In this document: positions 25,845-35,914 of the stretch, in pieces
Position numbering within the stretch: the stretch's first letter is position 1
Layout: every line of letters starts with the position of its first letter
DNA from: Microcoleus vaginatus HSN003
GTDB lineage: Bacteria; Cyanobacteriota; Cyanobacteriia; Cyanobacteriales; Microcoleaceae
Direction of reading: 5' to 3'
Length of the DNA stretch: 64,000 nucleotides
Assembly: GCF_022701255.1 (NCBI RefSeq)
Contig: NZ_CP031705.1
Coordinates: 3,968,001-4,032,000, forward strand
Notes under the pieces: generated by a model
The model's database searches: none
Seen by the model: only the letters and a program-made list of their open reading frames with translations
What the model was told of the DNA's origin: nothing
Program-made: the position numbers and the translations under genes

Positions 25845-27236
25845 TTAATCGCGGGCAATACCTTCGGAGCGGGCGGCCAACTGCACTGCACCGGCGACAG
25901 CAATGGCAACTCTTTCGTCAAAAACAGACGGTATAATGTGCTCTTTGTCAAGCTGGGAAGGACTGACTAAAGAGGCGATCGCATAAGCTGCTTCCAAATA
26001 CATAGTGGGCGTAATCGTGGTTGCTTTGCAGTCCAAAGCACCTCGAAATATCCCCGGAAATGCCAAAACATTGTTAATTTGATTCGGGTAGTCGCTGCGT
26101 CCGGTTGCTATGATTGCCGCATCTTCCATAATTAATTCGGGCTGAATTTCAGGAATGGGATTTGCCATTGCAAAAACAATGGGATTTTCGGCCATCGAAC
26201 GCACCATGGAGCGGGTGACTACGCCTGGGGCGCTGACGCCTAAAAATACATCGGCACCGGCCATCGCATCTTCCAAAGTACCGCTTGATGGCACAGCAAA
26301 TTCTAGTTTTTCTGGGTTCATATCCGTGCGATCTTGGGAGAGGACGCCTTTGGAGTCGCACATGATGATGTTTTCGGCACCTGCTTTACGCAGCAAGCGG
26401 GCGATCGCGACTCCGGCCGCACCGGCTCCGTTAATCACGATACACACTTCTTCTATGGTTTTTTTGACGATTTTCAAGGCATTAATTAATGCTGCCAAAC
26501 TAACAATCGCAGTGCCGTGCTGGTCGTCGTGAAAGATCGGAATATCTAAGCTTTCCCGCAACCTTGCTTCGATTTCAAAGCAGCGAGGAGAAGAAATATC
26601 TTCGAGGTTAACGCCGCCAAAAACCGGGGCGATATTCTGCACTGTGCGAATAATTTCGTCGGTATCTTGGGTGTTCAAACAGATAGGAAAGGCGTCAATA
26701 CCTGCAAATTCTTTAAATAGCATGGCTTTGCCTTCCATGACTGGCAGTGCGGCGGCAGGGCCCAGGTTTCCCAGTCCCAAAACAGCGCTACCGTCGGTAA
26801 CAATGGCAACAGTATTTTGTTTGATTGTGAGGTTATAAACTTGTTGCGGGTCATTGGCGATCGCCGTGCAGATGCGGCCAACTCCAGGGGTGTATGCCAT
26901 TGCCAAATCTGACTGGCGTTTGAGGGAAATTTTGCTAACTACGCTGATTTTTCCGCCGCGGTGCAAGTTGAAAGTGCGATCGTACACATCGATCACTTTG
27001 ATATCCGGCAGCGCTTTCACTGCTTGCAATATTTCTTCGTTGTGTTCGAGGCTGTAAGCATCGACGGTGATATCGCGAACCGTAGTGGCGCGGGTTTGCT
27101 CGATCAAGTCGATTTGACCGAAGTTGCCGCCGACAGATGCGATCGCACTGGTGACGCTTGCCAGCATTCCCGGCCGATTCGGCAGAGCAACCCGAATTGT
27201 TAAACTAAAGCTAGGGTTCGGTGTCAGTTTTACCAT
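25845..27236 (-). CDS. NAD(P)-dependent malic enzyme with N-terminal ACT domain
   Basis: This is a 463-residue protein. Residues about 8-85 are an ACT regulatory domain (TIRVALPNRPGMLASVTSAI). The malic enzyme body follows: substrate-binding AYTPGVGRICTAIA, metal-binding EDISSPRCFEIE and IPIFHDDQHGTAIV, and the Rossmann motif VINGAGAAGVAIARLL. The enzyme decarboxylates malate to pyruvate. The ACT domain suggests allosteric control by a small ligand; that is inferred from the domain type. It ends at a heptamer tract and no operon partner is close. Confidence 0.93.
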   Translation of the reverse strand: MVKLTPNPSFSLTIRVALPNRPGMLASVTSAIASVGGNFGQIDLIEQTRATTVRDITVDAYSLEHNEEILQAVKALPDIKVIDVYDRTFNLHRGGKISVVSKISLKRQSDLAMAYTPGVGRICTAIANDPQQVYNLTIKQNTVAIVTDGSAVLGLGNLGPAAALPVMEGKAMLFKEFAGIDAFPICLNTQDTDEIIRTVQNIAPVFGGVNLEDISSPRCFEIEARLRESLDIPIFHDDQHGTAIVSLAALINALKIVKKTIEEVCIVINGAGAAGVAIARLLRKAGAENIIMCDSKGVLSQDRTDMNPEKLEFAVPSSGTLEDAMAGADVFLGVSAPGVVTRSMVRSMAENPIVFAMANPIPEIQPELIMEDAAIIATGRSDYPNQINNVLAFPGIFRGALDCKATTITPTMYLEAAYAIASLVSPSQLDKEHIIPSVFDERVAIAVAGAVQLAARSEGIARD

Positions 27237-27950
27237 GATTCCTTGATTTCAGATTTGAGAATTTCAATCTTAGATTTTATCCCCAATGTTAGGCATAAAA
27301 TTTAATAATTCAAATTTTCAACTAAAATTTTTAACAAATTCTATGAGCCTGTGGTACGATAGCTCTGCACTGCCAGGGCTGTCGCTGTAAAACTGATCTT
27401 TTTTTGAGTAAAGCTTGGCTCTGTTTCTAGCTTGTGACTCTTCCACAAACAGCCTATTTTTTGTCAATTTCCCAGCGAACCGCGAATATGAAGCGCGGGG
27501 CTAGAAACCGGGTTTCTGAGGTCAACCTGCGGAAGTGTTATCTATTTTTGAGAATATTTCTGCTTATTCTGAACATGAGCGGATATTTCGCAAAACTTTA
27601 TGTTCCAGCGATTCCGCGTAGTTCCTGCTGCTGTGTTTTGAAGCGAGACACCGAGGAGAGTTGATGCGGCTTTTTGGTGGCCTTTATTGGGAATGTAAAA
27701 AGTAGATGCACGGCTGTTTGAGCCGGCAGGTAAAAATTTGAGCGACTGACAAGCGGGCTTTTGATATATATTTTGTCTGCTTGTTTGACACTTGCCAAGA
27801 ATTGCGAGTGCAACCTTGCCAACGATCGAATTACCTACACGCTTTGCCCGATAATTCCAGGGACTGTAACTAACAGACAATCCACCCCGCGCCACCACAG
27901 GCACAGGTTCAGCCGAACCGTGTTGAGTTGCTGGTTGCTAACTGTCAATT
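27237..27950. other. Long intergenic region without a supported gene
   Basis: These 714 bases separate the malic enzyme start from the stop of the next minus-strand gene. Short open frames on both strands have no recognisable domain and no ribosome sites. One AAACCGGGTTTCT dispersed motif lies near 27508. The AT-rich 27240-27345 probably holds the malic enzyme promoter. A small RNA cannot be excluded from sequence alone. Confidence 0.5.
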
Positions 27951-28346
27951 TTATCGATCGGCCGCAGCATCGGCCCATATAATTGTAAAGAATTTGCAAG
28001 CCAGACAATCTGGGGGAACTTTTTCTAAGTCTTGCAGATCGACCGGTTGCTCTGCTTCGCTGCCGGGGGGAACTATGCACAGGGCAACTTGTCCGACTCC
28101 AGCCATAAGTTCGGCAACTCGCTCCAAAATACTGTCCATTTTTTCCATTAGGTGCTCTGCTGCATCCAGACTCGGCGCGATGATGAAAAAGGTTTTGACT
28201 CCATCGGGACAAGGGGCGAAGCCGAGGGTACACTCTCGTAATAGTGCTTGGGTGGAGAGACTGAAACCGTCGTAGAAGCGATCGATTACTGCTTGATAAA
28301 AGACTTGGGTCAGAGAGCGATCGCCAAAAATAGGTTGAGATAACAT
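27951..28346 (-). CDS. Conserved-looking hypothetical protein
   Basis: This is a 131-residue protein starting MLSQPIFGDRS. The start is chosen at ATG 28346 because AAAGGAAG sits six bases upstream; a longer frame from 28379 lacks such a site. The protein looks globular with a hydrophobic core strand (GVKTFFIIAP), a helical middle (LMEKMDSILERVAELM), a strand GQVALCIVPPG, and Cys residues near the C-terminus (DCLACKFF). I do not recognise the family. It stands alone, divergent from argS. Confidence 0.7.
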   Translation of the reverse strand: MLSQPIFGDRSLTQVFYQAVIDRFYDGFSLSTQALLRECTLGFAPCPDGVKTFFIIAPSLDAAEHLMEKMDSILERVAELMAGVGQVALCIVPPGSEAEQPVDLQDLEKVPPDCLACKFFTIIWADAAADR

Positions 28347-28695
28347 AACTGCTTCCTTTCGTAGGATTTTTGGGTGCATTGAAAAAATTTTAACATACCT
28401 TAATGTAAGGGATTTAACTAAACGATCTAGCGATCGAGATCATGGACTTGATGTGACATTTTTTAATTTGTGTAGCGATCGCAACTGTGATAAAATGTAC
28501 TCTGTGCTAGCACGGCAAATGATTTTGATCGCATCAGCAGCTCAAAGCTAAGTTCAAAATTTCCTAGTAGGTGAGGAGAGGGGGAGAGGGCCAGAGGGAG
28601 AGAACCAGAGGGAAATTACCTACGTAGTAAAAGTATTATTGGCAAAAAGTGCTTAATCTAGAGTTTAAAATAAACATCCAATCAAAATATTCAAG
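28347..28695. other. Divergent promoter region upstream of argS
   Basis: These 349 bases between the divergent 27951 gene and argS hold no gene. An AT-rich stretch with TGTGATAAAAT near 28486 could be a -10 for argS. A purine-rich GAGGGAGAG-like tract lies at 28571-28615. Confidence 0.4.
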
Positions 28696-30453
28696 ATGAA
28701 CTCGATCGCCCAACAGTTAAAAGCAAAATTTGAAAAAGCATTCACCGCTGCATTCGGCGAAAGTTATGCAGGTGCAGATCCGATGCTAGCCGCCGCCAGC
28801 AATCCCAACTTTGGGGACTTTCAGTGCAACGCGGCGATGAGTTTGGGGAAAAAGTTAGGAAAGCCCCCACGGGCGATCGCCTCGACAATCATCGAAAACC
28901 TAGATATTACAGACATCTGCGAAACCCCAGAAATCGCCGGGCCCGGTTTTATCAATTTGAAGCTGAAACCGGCTTATTTGGAAGCGCAAATTAGTGCGAT
29001 CGCGGGCGACTCGCGTTTGGGGATTGAACCGGCGAAAACGCCTCAGACAATCGCGATCGACTTTTCGAGTCCGAATATAGCCAAAGAAATGCACGTCGGA
29101 CATTTGCGATCGACAATCATCGGAGATGCGATCGCCCGCATCCTCGAATTTCAAGGCCACGACGTACTCAGAATCAACCACATCGGCGACTGGGGAACCC
29201 AATTCGGAATGCTGATCGCATACTTGCGCGAAGTTCACCCCGAAGCCCTCACAACCGCTGACGCCCTAGACTTAGGCGATTTAGTCGCATTTTACCGCCA
29301 AGCAAAACAGCGCTTTGACACAGACGAAACCTTCAAAGAAACCGCCCGCCAAGAAGTAGTAAAACTGCAAGCAGGCGCCGAAGACACCCGCCGCGCTTGG
29401 AAATTGCTGTGCGATCAATCGCGCCGCGAATTCCAAGTAATATACGATTTGCTCGATATCAAATTAACCGAACGCGGAGAATCGTTTTACAATCCTCTAT
29501 TGCCCGCCGTAGTCGAAGATTTAACCAACTTAGGTTTGCTAGTAGAAAGTGACGGCGCGAAATGCGTTTTTGTAGACGGTTTCACCAATAAAGAAGGCGA
29601 ACCACTGCCACTAATTGTCCAAAAAACCGACGGCGGCTACAATTACGCCACAACAGATTTAGCAGCAGTGCGCTACCGCATCCAAAAAGACAATGCAAAG
29701 CGCTTAATTTATGTCACCGATTCGGGACAAGCAAACCACTTTGCCCAAGTATTTGCAGTTGCGAAAAAAGCCAATTGGATTCCGGAAGATGTCGAGATTG
29801 TCCACGTTCCCTTCGGCTTGGTATTAGGAGAAGACGGTAAAAGAGCAAAAACTCGTTCTGGGGATACAGTACGATTGCGAGATTTGCTCGATGAAGCAAT
29901 TGTCCGCGCCACCAAAGATTTGGAAGACAGATTAGTCACAGAAGAAAGACAGGAAACTAAAGAGTTTGTAGCTAACGTAGGTCGCGTAGTTGGTTTGAGT
30001 GCAGTTAAGTATGCCGATTTAAGTCAAAATCGCGCCAGCAACTATGTATTTAGTTACGACAAAATGCTGGCTTTGCAAGGAAATACCGCTCCTTATATGC
30101 TGTATGCTTACGCGCGCGTGCAGGGAATTCGCCGCAAAGGTGAGATTGATTTCGAGAATTTAGATGCTGGTGCGAAAGTAATCTTGCAGTCTGATGCAGA
30201 GTTGGTTTTAGCCAAACATTTATTGCAGTTGAGTGAAGTGATAAATGCGGTTGAGGGCGATTTATTGCCGAATCGAATTTGTCAGTATTTGTTTGAATTG
30301 AGTCAAAAGTACAATCAATTTTTTGAGCAGTGTCAGGTGTTGAAATCTGAGGAACCGTTGCGGACTTCGCGGTTGATTTTGTGCGATTTGACGGCGAGGA
30401 CTTTGAAGTTGGGTTTGGAGTTGTTGGGGATTCAGGTGTTGGGAAGGATGTAA
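28696..30453 (+). CDS. argS: Arginyl-tRNA synthetase
   Basis: This 585-residue class I synthetase charges tRNA-Arg with arginine. An N-terminal additional domain (residues 1-115) contains [12 protein letters not shown]. The HIGH signature appears as [20 protein letters not shown], followed by [17 protein letters not shown] is replaced by a [14 protein letters not shown] loop, normal for ArgRS. The C-terminal DALR anticodon-binding domain begins near [14 protein letters not shown] and ends [12 protein letters not shown]. The length is typical. No operon partner is present; a toxin-antitoxin pair lies convergently downstream. Confidence 0.97.
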   Translation: MNSIAQQLKAKFEKAFTAAFGESYAGADPMLAAASNPNFGDFQCNAAMSLGKKLGKPPRAIASTIIENLDITDICETPEIAGPGFINLKLKPAYLEAQISAIAGDSRLGIEPAKTPQTIAIDFSSPNIAKEMHVGHLRSTIIGDAIARILEFQGHDVLRINHIGDWGTQFGMLIAYLREVHPEALTTADALDLGDLVAFYRQAKQRFDTDETFKETARQEVVKLQAGAEDTRRAWKLLCDQSRREFQVIYDLLDIKLTERGESFYNPLLPAVVEDLTNLGLLVESDGAKCVFVDGFTNKEGEPLPLIVQKTDGGYNYATTDLAAVRYRIQKDNAKRLIYVTDSGQANHFAQVFAVAKKANWIPEDVEIVHVPFGLVLGEDGKRAKTRSGDTVRLRDLLDEAIVRATKDLEDRLVTEERQETKEFVANVGRVVGLSAVKYADLSQNRASNYVFSYDKMLALQGNTAPYMLYAYARVQGIRRKGEIDFENLDAGAKVILQSDAELVLAKHLLQLSEVINAVEGDLLPNRICQYLFELSQKYNQFFEQCQVLKSEEPLRTSRLILCDLTARTLKLGLELLGIQVLGRM

Positions 30454-30526
30454 TTTTTTACCGCTGATGAAGAAAGAGAAATCCCTTTTTAAAGATATGA
30501 GTTGAGCAACTATTGGCTAATTGATA

Positions 30527-30787
30527 CTAGAAAAAACGTTCATAATCATCGTGGCTTCCAATCCAAAACCATGTCACGGTATCTCCTTGTAAAATCCCCA
30601 CTGCTCGATAGCCCCGCGTGATTCTCGCAGACCAGATATTTTCTTCCTGGTTGATGCACTTGAAGTGCAAAGATCGATGAAAGGGATTTTCCAGCCAGAA
30701 ACGATAAGCTTTTCTAGCTTGCTCTTTTACTCTACTGTCAAGAGAATTGTATTTTTCCCAAAAGGAAGGAAGGGTGGCAGATTTCAT
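30527..30787 (-). CDS. RelE/ParE-type toxin
   Basis: This 86-residue protein has the RelE/ParE pattern: an N-terminal helix pair (FWEKYNSLDSRVKEQARKAY), a central strand block (SLHFKCIN, WSARITRGYRAVGIL) and a C-terminal strand VTWFWIGSHDDYERFF. Arg and Lys positions fit the ribosome-dependent mRNA interferase fold. Its ATG overlaps the stop of the upstream antitoxin by four bases (ATGA), giving the usual coupled antitoxin-toxin order. Confidence 0.82.
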   Translation of the reverse strand: MKSATLPSFWEKYNSLDSRVKEQARKAYRFWLENPFHRSLHFKCINQEENIWSARITRGYRAVGILQGDTVTWFWIGSHDDYERFF

Positions 30788-31206
30788 AACTCATTGAGTC
30801 TCATTTCCTGTGCCTTTCCTTCAGCAATTTCTTGTTTTGCGCGTTGGGCAGCAGCCACAAGTTGCGGTTGCGTTTTCTCGAAAGATTCTTCCCATTGAAG
30901 CTCATCTTTTAATTCTGCGATATACTCTTTCAAGTATTCTGCTACTTGCTGCTGTAAAGTTTCTGGCAGAGACTGCATCATCTCGATCGCTGCATCAATG
31001 CCTTCCCACAGTTCAGAAAGCGGTACAGTCTCTCCTGTCATTGCTTCGTGCCATCCTTGACGAAAACAGTCTTCGGCTGACTTCAGCGGTTCCTCATCCG
31101 CCAGAACAATAACGCGAACTCGGCGATCGGCAAATTTGGCTGATTGGGCGAGAATTTCTTCCCACGTTCCCTCTAGTTCTAGTAGTTGTGTTGTCATTTT
31201 TTTCAT
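30784..31206 (-). CDS. Antitoxin, apparently made of two antitoxin-like halves
   Basis: This 140-residue acidic protein lies directly upstream of, and overlaps by four bases, the toxin gene. The N-terminal half (LELEGTWEEILAQSAKFADR, then SELWEGIDAAIE) resembles one type of short cyanobacterial antitoxin. The C-terminal half (SLPETLQQQVAEYLKEYIAE, then AKQEIAEGKAQ) resembles another that normally stands alone before RelE-like toxins. The double length suggests a fusion, which is an inference. No DNA-binding ribbon or HTH is obvious. ATGs at 31206 and 31197 are both possible starts. Confidence 0.75.
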   Translation of the reverse strand: MKKMTTQLLELEGTWEEILAQSAKFADRRVRVIVLADEEPLKSAEDCFRQGWHEAMTGETVPLSELWEGIDAAIEMMQSLPETLQQQVAEYLKEYIAELKDELQWEESFEKTQPQLVAAAQRAKQEIAEGKAQEMRLNEL

Positions 31207-31361
31207 GGAATTGTGACTAAGTTTATTTTAGCGTGTGAAGAAGTGCGATCGGCCATTCCTGCGTCAAATTTCAGGCTAATGCGAGTATTTTTCGATGTTG
31301 CTAAAGAGAGTATGTTATACTTTTGGGTGGAAAGTATTGAAATTGATACTAGATAGCCGTA

Positions 31362-32456
31362 ATGCCTGACGAAATTAAGCCGATTCAAAAAATTATCTTT
31401 GGTAGCCCAGGGACGGGAAAAAGCTACGAGATTCAGAAAATTGCTATAAATCAATTAAAAATTCCTTTCGATGAAGCTACCAAAATGCTTAGTAACACTG
31501 TCAAGACAGTGTTTCATCCAGAGTACACCTATGCTGATTTTATGGGGAAATTGTTGCCACTCACCCAAGGCAACTCGATTATTTATAAATTTTATCCCGG
31601 GCATTTTATCCGCATCTTGGGAATGGCATACAAAGGTTTAATTGAGGCGAATAAAGACCATTACCTGCTGGTAATTGATGAATTAAATCGAGGAAATGCG
31701 GCAGCTATTTTTGGTACTGTATTTCAGTTGCTGGATCGCGAAAGTGATGGCTGGTCGAGTTATGAAGTCGATATTTCTGAAATGGAGTTAGTTGGCTTAC
31801 TGGAAGCAATGCGGCTAAAGCCAATTATTCAAGATGGAACAATTGAAATTAAAGAAGGAAACACTAAAATACCTTGTGAAGATTTTTGTCAACGAAGGAA
31901 AGGTGAATTAGCAGCAAATAATTCTGATGGTAGTAGAGTATTTAGCCTTCTACAGCAACGTCGAATTAATATTCCACCTAACTTGTCTATTCTCGCGACA
32001 ATTAACACTTCGGATGAATCAATTTACTACCTCGATAGTGCCTTTAAGCGGCGGTGGGACTGGGAATATGTTAAGGCTCCAGTAAGAGGCGCATCTATTC
32101 CAGAAAAATTGCGAGATGTGAACTTAATAATTAATGGTGAGCTAGAAGGAGCATGGTCACATTATATTGTGGGAATTAATGAATTGATTAAATCAAATCA
32201 TCAGGTGATTCGGCGGATTGAAGATAAACAAATTGGTTGGTGGTTCATAAAACCAGAAGACAATCAAGTCGATCTTGAGCAAGTAAAAGATAAATTAATG
32301 TTTTATCTTTGGGATAGTGTATTTGCGAGAGATAAACGACCCATAGAGGAGTTTTTATCGAATTCAGATAATTCGGTAAAATTAACAGCATATTCAGACT
32401 TTCTAGATTTGATGCAAGAATTTATGAGGAAAGTAGGTGAGCTGGGTAAAAAATAG
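31362..32456 (+). CDS. McrB-like AAA+ NTPase (restriction subunit)
   Basis: This is a 364-residue AAA+ motor. Walker A is GSPGTGKS (14-21), Walker B LLVIDELNRGN (102-112), and the McrB-specific NTxD segment is NTSDES (215-220) followed by YYLDSAFKRRWDWEYV with the arginine finger and sensor residues. In McrB the equivalent motif supports GTP rather than ATP use; here the specificity is inferred. There is no N-terminal DNA-binding domain, so target recognition may lie in the partner gene starting 21 bases downstream. Its base composition is clearly more AT-rich than argS or the later MFS gene, suggesting transfer. Confidence 0.9.
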   Translation: MPDEIKPIQKIIFGSPGTGKSYEIQKIAINQLKIPFDEATKMLSNTVKTVFHPEYTYADFMGKLLPLTQGNSIIYKFYPGHFIRILGMAYKGLIEANKDHYLLVIDELNRGNAAAIFGTVFQLLDRESDGWSSYEVDISEMELVGLLEAMRLKPIIQDGTIEIKEGNTKIPCEDFCQRRKGELAANNSDGSRVFSLLQQRRINIPPNLSILATINTSDESIYYLDSAFKRRWDWEYVKAPVRGASIPEKLRDVNLIINGELEGAWSHYIVGINELIKSNHQVIRRIEDKQIGWWFIKPEDNQVDLEQVKDKLMFYLWDSVFARDKRPIEEFLSNSDNSVKLTAYSDFLDLMQEFMRKVGELGKK

Positions 32457-32477
32457 TTGTTTTAGGATTGGCCAATT

Positions 32478-34322
32478 ATGATTAACTTCAATTCCTTAAA
32501 GTTAATAGTCCCCGATAATTACTCGTTTGTTGGCATTCAAAAGCAAGATGACGAACTGTACTTTTATCTACCTAAAGGGTTTGATGCTCGACTATCTGAG
32601 CTTGACACATTTGTAGGTAAACGAGATTTGTTTTTCCTACTCTATAAAATTTTAGGCACTTTTAAAGAAATCTGTATTGAGAAAGGTTATATAGATGATA
32701 TGGGTGAGTTGGGCACCCAGGATCGTGATGGTGTCATTAACAGTCATCGGGGTTCTGAAATTCAAAATGATGAAGACGATTCCGAAAATATATTTTACTC
32801 GAAGCTGGACATTATTACTCACTTTTTGAAGGCTTATGAGGAACCCAAAATTTTAGCCCTTGCTTATCGATTGGGCAAAAGTAATAAGTTTGATGTCAGC
32901 CAGATTCATCGCTACTTACACCAAGCTGTGTATTTACCTAATCATGCAGCTTATGTCGATGAAATGCTATTTCCACGACGAGTAATGCAGTTTGAATCTA
33001 CTGATATTGTCACGATGTATTGCTATATCTTTTGCGAGATTAAGCAGCAACTTGGAGAGGTAGTAAATGCTGAAATTACAGCACTAGCTGAGCAATTCCG
33101 TCAGCACCATCTCGGAAATCAAGACAGTCTTTTTGATGAACAGAGTTATGGGCAGGTTTTAGATATACTTAAGGATGCCTTAGAAATAATTGACCATAAT
33201 ACACCGATCAAAGATGTTGATTATTGGCAATATTACGAAGTAATTAACTTATTTCTTTATGGCAATTGGCATCAAGCAGAAAATGGTGAAATTTGGGGTA
33301 TTAAAAATTTTCATAGTGTTTGGGAGTCGATGTGTTTGACTTATCTAGTACAAATAGTCAATCCCTCATTGTTACTGTACTTGGATGATCGCTATCTAAG
33401 TTCTCGGACAGTGGAAAGAGCAAAAGCATCTGCTAAGCTCATTGACTTATCGAATACTTTTAAGATCAATGGTTCTTCGATGATTCCAGATGCGATTGTC
33501 TTTGAATCAATTATCTATAAAATTAAGGGTGATAAGACTTATACAGAGTGGCCTAATAATTGGTGGGATTACGTTGATAGATTCAATAGATATTCTACCA
33601 CCTTTGGCGGTTTCTATAATAAAATAAAAATTGGTTATCTTGGCCAAGAAACGAATAATCATACAATCAAAAAATTACAGGAATTATATAAGATTGATAG
33701 TTCGGGGTATGTGATTATTGATGCTCCGTTACCCACTAATTTCTACTCTTTTTGGAAAATTTCTTGTCCCCTTGATTCAGAATATCTTCATAAGATGTAT
33801 TACTTCAATCATTTCTTTTATTTAGCCATAAAAAAACAGATTATGGACTGGGATAGATTTAATAAAGAAATTCTTCAACCCTTGGGTATATTTTCTGGAC
33901 CTCTCTATAAAGGTTCACGATCTGATGTTTTTAATGCTTCACTTTTTAGCGAATGGGATCTTAAAGATATAAAAACACAATTTAATAATTTTATTCGACA
34001 ATTTTTAAATCAATATGAAGAATATTTTGAAATAATCGACATCAAATACTTAGACGCTAAATACTTCCGAGATCCCAACAAAATTGAAGAAATTAAACGT
34101 AGAAGTATCCGTAAACAGTTTGTCTATGAGCACTTGCTTCAAAGGACTTTAGAGAAGAGAAACGATCCCTACAGTAATTTGAGTATTCAGAGTAGTTTTT
34201 GGCTCCCTAGCTACCTACCTGATGATTCAGAATTGTTACAAGATGACTCGACTTTTATGGATGGCTACATTAAATTAAAAAATGTGAATTTTAAGTTATT
34301 GGCTGAAACCTATTTCGCTTAA
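32478..34322 (+). CDS. LlaJI/McrC-like nuclease subunit
   Basis: This is a 614-residue protein. The C-terminal half shows a PD-(D/E)xK arrangement as in LlaJI-type enzymes: Glu in VWESMCLTYL (about 283), PD in MIPDAIVFE (337-338), and D-x-K in EIIDIKYLDAKYF (521-523 or 526-528), then RKQFVYEHLL (about 545). About 180 residues separate the PD and D-x-K elements, longer than usual. The N-terminal half has no recognised domain and may recognise DNA. With the McrB-like gene 21 bases upstream it forms a two-gene restriction system. LlaJI comes with cytosine methylases, but none is adjacent here, so a methylation-dependent (type IV-like) mode is possible. AT-rich composition matches its partner. 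Confidence 0.78.
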   Translation: MINFNSLKLIVPDNYSFVGIQKQDDELYFYLPKGFDARLSELDTFVGKRDLFFLLYKILGTFKEICIEKGYIDDMGELGTQDRDGVINSHRGSEIQNDEDDSENIFYSKLDIITHFLKAYEEPKILALAYRLGKSNKFDVSQIHRYLHQAVYLPNHAAYVDEMLFPRRVMQFESTDIVTMYCYIFCEIKQQLGEVVNAEITALAEQFRQHHLGNQDSLFDEQSYGQVLDILKDALEIIDHNTPIKDVDYWQYYEVINLFLYGNWHQAENGEIWGIKNFHSVWESMCLTYLVQIVNPSLLLYLDDRYLSSRTVERAKASAKLIDLSNTFKINGSSMIPDAIVFESIIYKIKGDKTYTEWPNNWWDYVDRFNRYSTTFGGFYNKIKIGYLGQETNNHTIKKLQELYKIDSSGYVIIDAPLPTNFYSFWKISCPLDSEYLHKMYYFNHFFYLAIKKQIMDWDRFNKEILQPLGIFSGPLYKGSRSDVFNASLFSEWDLKDIKTQFNNFIRQFLNQYEEYFEIIDIKYLDAKYFRDPNKIEEIKRRSIRKQFVYEHLLQRTLEKRNDPYSNLSIQSSFWLPSYLPDDSELLQDDSTFMDGYIKLKNVNFKLLAETYFA

Positions 34323-34392
34323 AGCCTTTCAGCTAATCTACACCTTACACCACCTTCATCTAAATACGATCGACTACATTCAAATCGAGCAT

Positions 34393-34500
34393 TTACGGCT
34401 TTTTGTTAACAATCAAGGTTTCCAAGATGCCTTTAAACATTGTTACGACAATTTGGCGATCGTTGCGATCTCTCACAAAAATTTCCAAGTTGCGCGCGGA
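34393..34500 (-). pseudogene. Decayed 3' fragment of an ATP-grasp gene
   Basis: Read on the minus strand this stretch encodes IFVRDRNDRQIVVTMFKGIL and ends in TAA. The C-terminus of the intact ATP-grasp protein at 35915-36796 reads IFVRDNDRQIAVKMFKDIL. The DNA is also alignable to 35985-36060. Upstream of this the similarity is lost within the 305-base gap. The remnant sits on the other side of the MFS transporter from the intact copy. Confidence 0.8.
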
Positions 34501-34627
34501 TTTTAGTTAAGTTTAATATTTTTTTTACACAACTATTGCATCGGCAACAAACTTATAGTAAATTTACAATTTATCGGGGAATGCACAGCCATTACCTATT
34601 AAGGCCTCATCGATAAAAATTAAAAAC

Positions 34628-35875
34628 ATGAACGAAACAAAAGTTTTCGGGATGCCAGCAGAAAAAGGCCGCTGGTTGTTCGTTCCGCTGGGAATCACGG
34701 TCTTGCTTTGTCTGGGTACAGTTTATTCTTGGAGTATCTTTAGAAAGCCGCTAGAAAAGCAGCTCGATATCGGTGCAACGGATAGTTTATTGCCGTTTAC
34801 CGTATTGTTAGTAGTTTTTGCCGTACTGATGCCAATTACCGGCTTTTTTATCGATCGATACGGTGCTCGCACCGTGACCGCAGTCGGCGGCGTCGTGACG
34901 GGAATCGGCTATATTTTATCGGCATTTGCACCTAATATTACTGTCCTGGTACTCACCTATGGAATTATCGGCGGTGCCGGGGTGGGAATTGCTTACGGCG
35001 TACCGCTAGCAGTAGCAGCCAAGTGGTTTCCCGATAAAAAAGGATTGGCAGTTGGGCTAACAGTAATCGGGTTTGGTTTGTCGCCTTTAATTACCGCACC
35101 GATTGCCAAATATTTAATCGATACCTATCAAATACCGCAAACATTTCTGATTTTAGGCATCGCTTTTACCGTCATTATTTTGGCAATTTCGACCGTTTTG
35201 AAAATGCCGCCAACTGGATGGACGCCTGCGGGATTTGCGGCCGCCCGATCGGGAACAGCGGTAAATAGCCAGATCGCACCGATGATGAAATCTCCCGCAT
35301 TTTACGGGCTGTGGGTGTGCTACACAATTGGCACGCTGGTGGGATTGGGCGCGATCGGAATTTCTTCTCCCGTGGCGCAGGAAATTATTAAATTAGACGC
35401 GGGAACTGCTGCGGCAACGGTTTCTCTGTTTGCCATATTTAACGGTATGGGGCGTCCGATGTTTGGTTGGATAACCGATCGATTTCAGCCAAAATATGCC
35501 GCGATCGCCAACTACATTCTCATCTTAATCGCATCGATTATGATGACTCAGGCTGGCGAAGGACAAGTCGCAACTTATATCATTGCGTTTTGTTTGTTCT
35601 GGCTGTCGTTAGGAGGATGGCTGGCGATCGCGCCCACGGCAACTTTAACTTTATTCGACCCCACAGACTACGCGAAAAACTACGGCATTGTGTATACAGC
35701 CTACGGAGTTGGAGCGTTTTTCGGTACAATTGCTGCGGGGAAAATTCGCGATACTTTTGGCAGCTATACCAACGCTTTTTACCTTACGGCAATTCTTGCG
35801 GTTGTTGGCATCATCACCGCCGTGTTTGCGCTGAAGCGATCGGTTAAAATTGCAGCCGAAGCCGATGTTTCTTAA
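34628..35875 (+). CDS. MFS transporter, OFA (oxalate/formate antiporter) family
   Basis: This 415-residue membrane protein has twelve predicted helices. OFA-like features are the N-terminal GTVYSWSIFRKPLEKQL, the MFS loop FIDRYGARTVTAVGG between helices 2 and 3, GAGVGIAYGVPLAVAAKWFP, and a second loop GWITDRFQPKYAAI. The family moves small carboxylates; the substrate is unknown. The gene stands alone on the plus strand between an ATP-grasp remnant and the intact, convergent ATP-grasp gene. Confidence 0.88.
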   Translation: MNETKVFGMPAEKGRWLFVPLGITVLLCLGTVYSWSIFRKPLEKQLDIGATDSLLPFTVLLVVFAVLMPITGFFIDRYGARTVTAVGGVVTGIGYILSAFAPNITVLVLTYGIIGGAGVGIAYGVPLAVAAKWFPDKKGLAVGLTVIGFGLSPLITAPIAKYLIDTYQIPQTFLILGIAFTVIILAISTVLKMPPTGWTPAGFAAARSGTAVNSQIAPMMKSPAFYGLWVCYTIGTLVGLGAIGISSPVAQEIIKLDAGTAAATVSLFAIFNGMGRPMFGWITDRFQPKYAAIANYILILIASIMMTQAGEGQVATYIIAFCLFWLSLGGWLAIAPTATLTLFDPTDYAKNYGIVYTAYGVGAFFGTIAAGKIRDTFGSYTNAFYLTAILAVVGIITAVFALKRSVKIAAEADVS

Positions 35876-35914
35876 TCGGGACTTGTGCACCCCCGATCGA
35901 AAAAACCGGGTTTT

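Noticed and set aside
27237-27950. Several short frames between malic enzyme and the 27951 gene
   Set aside because: None has a ribosome site, a recognisable domain or coding-like composition; they overlap each other on both strands.
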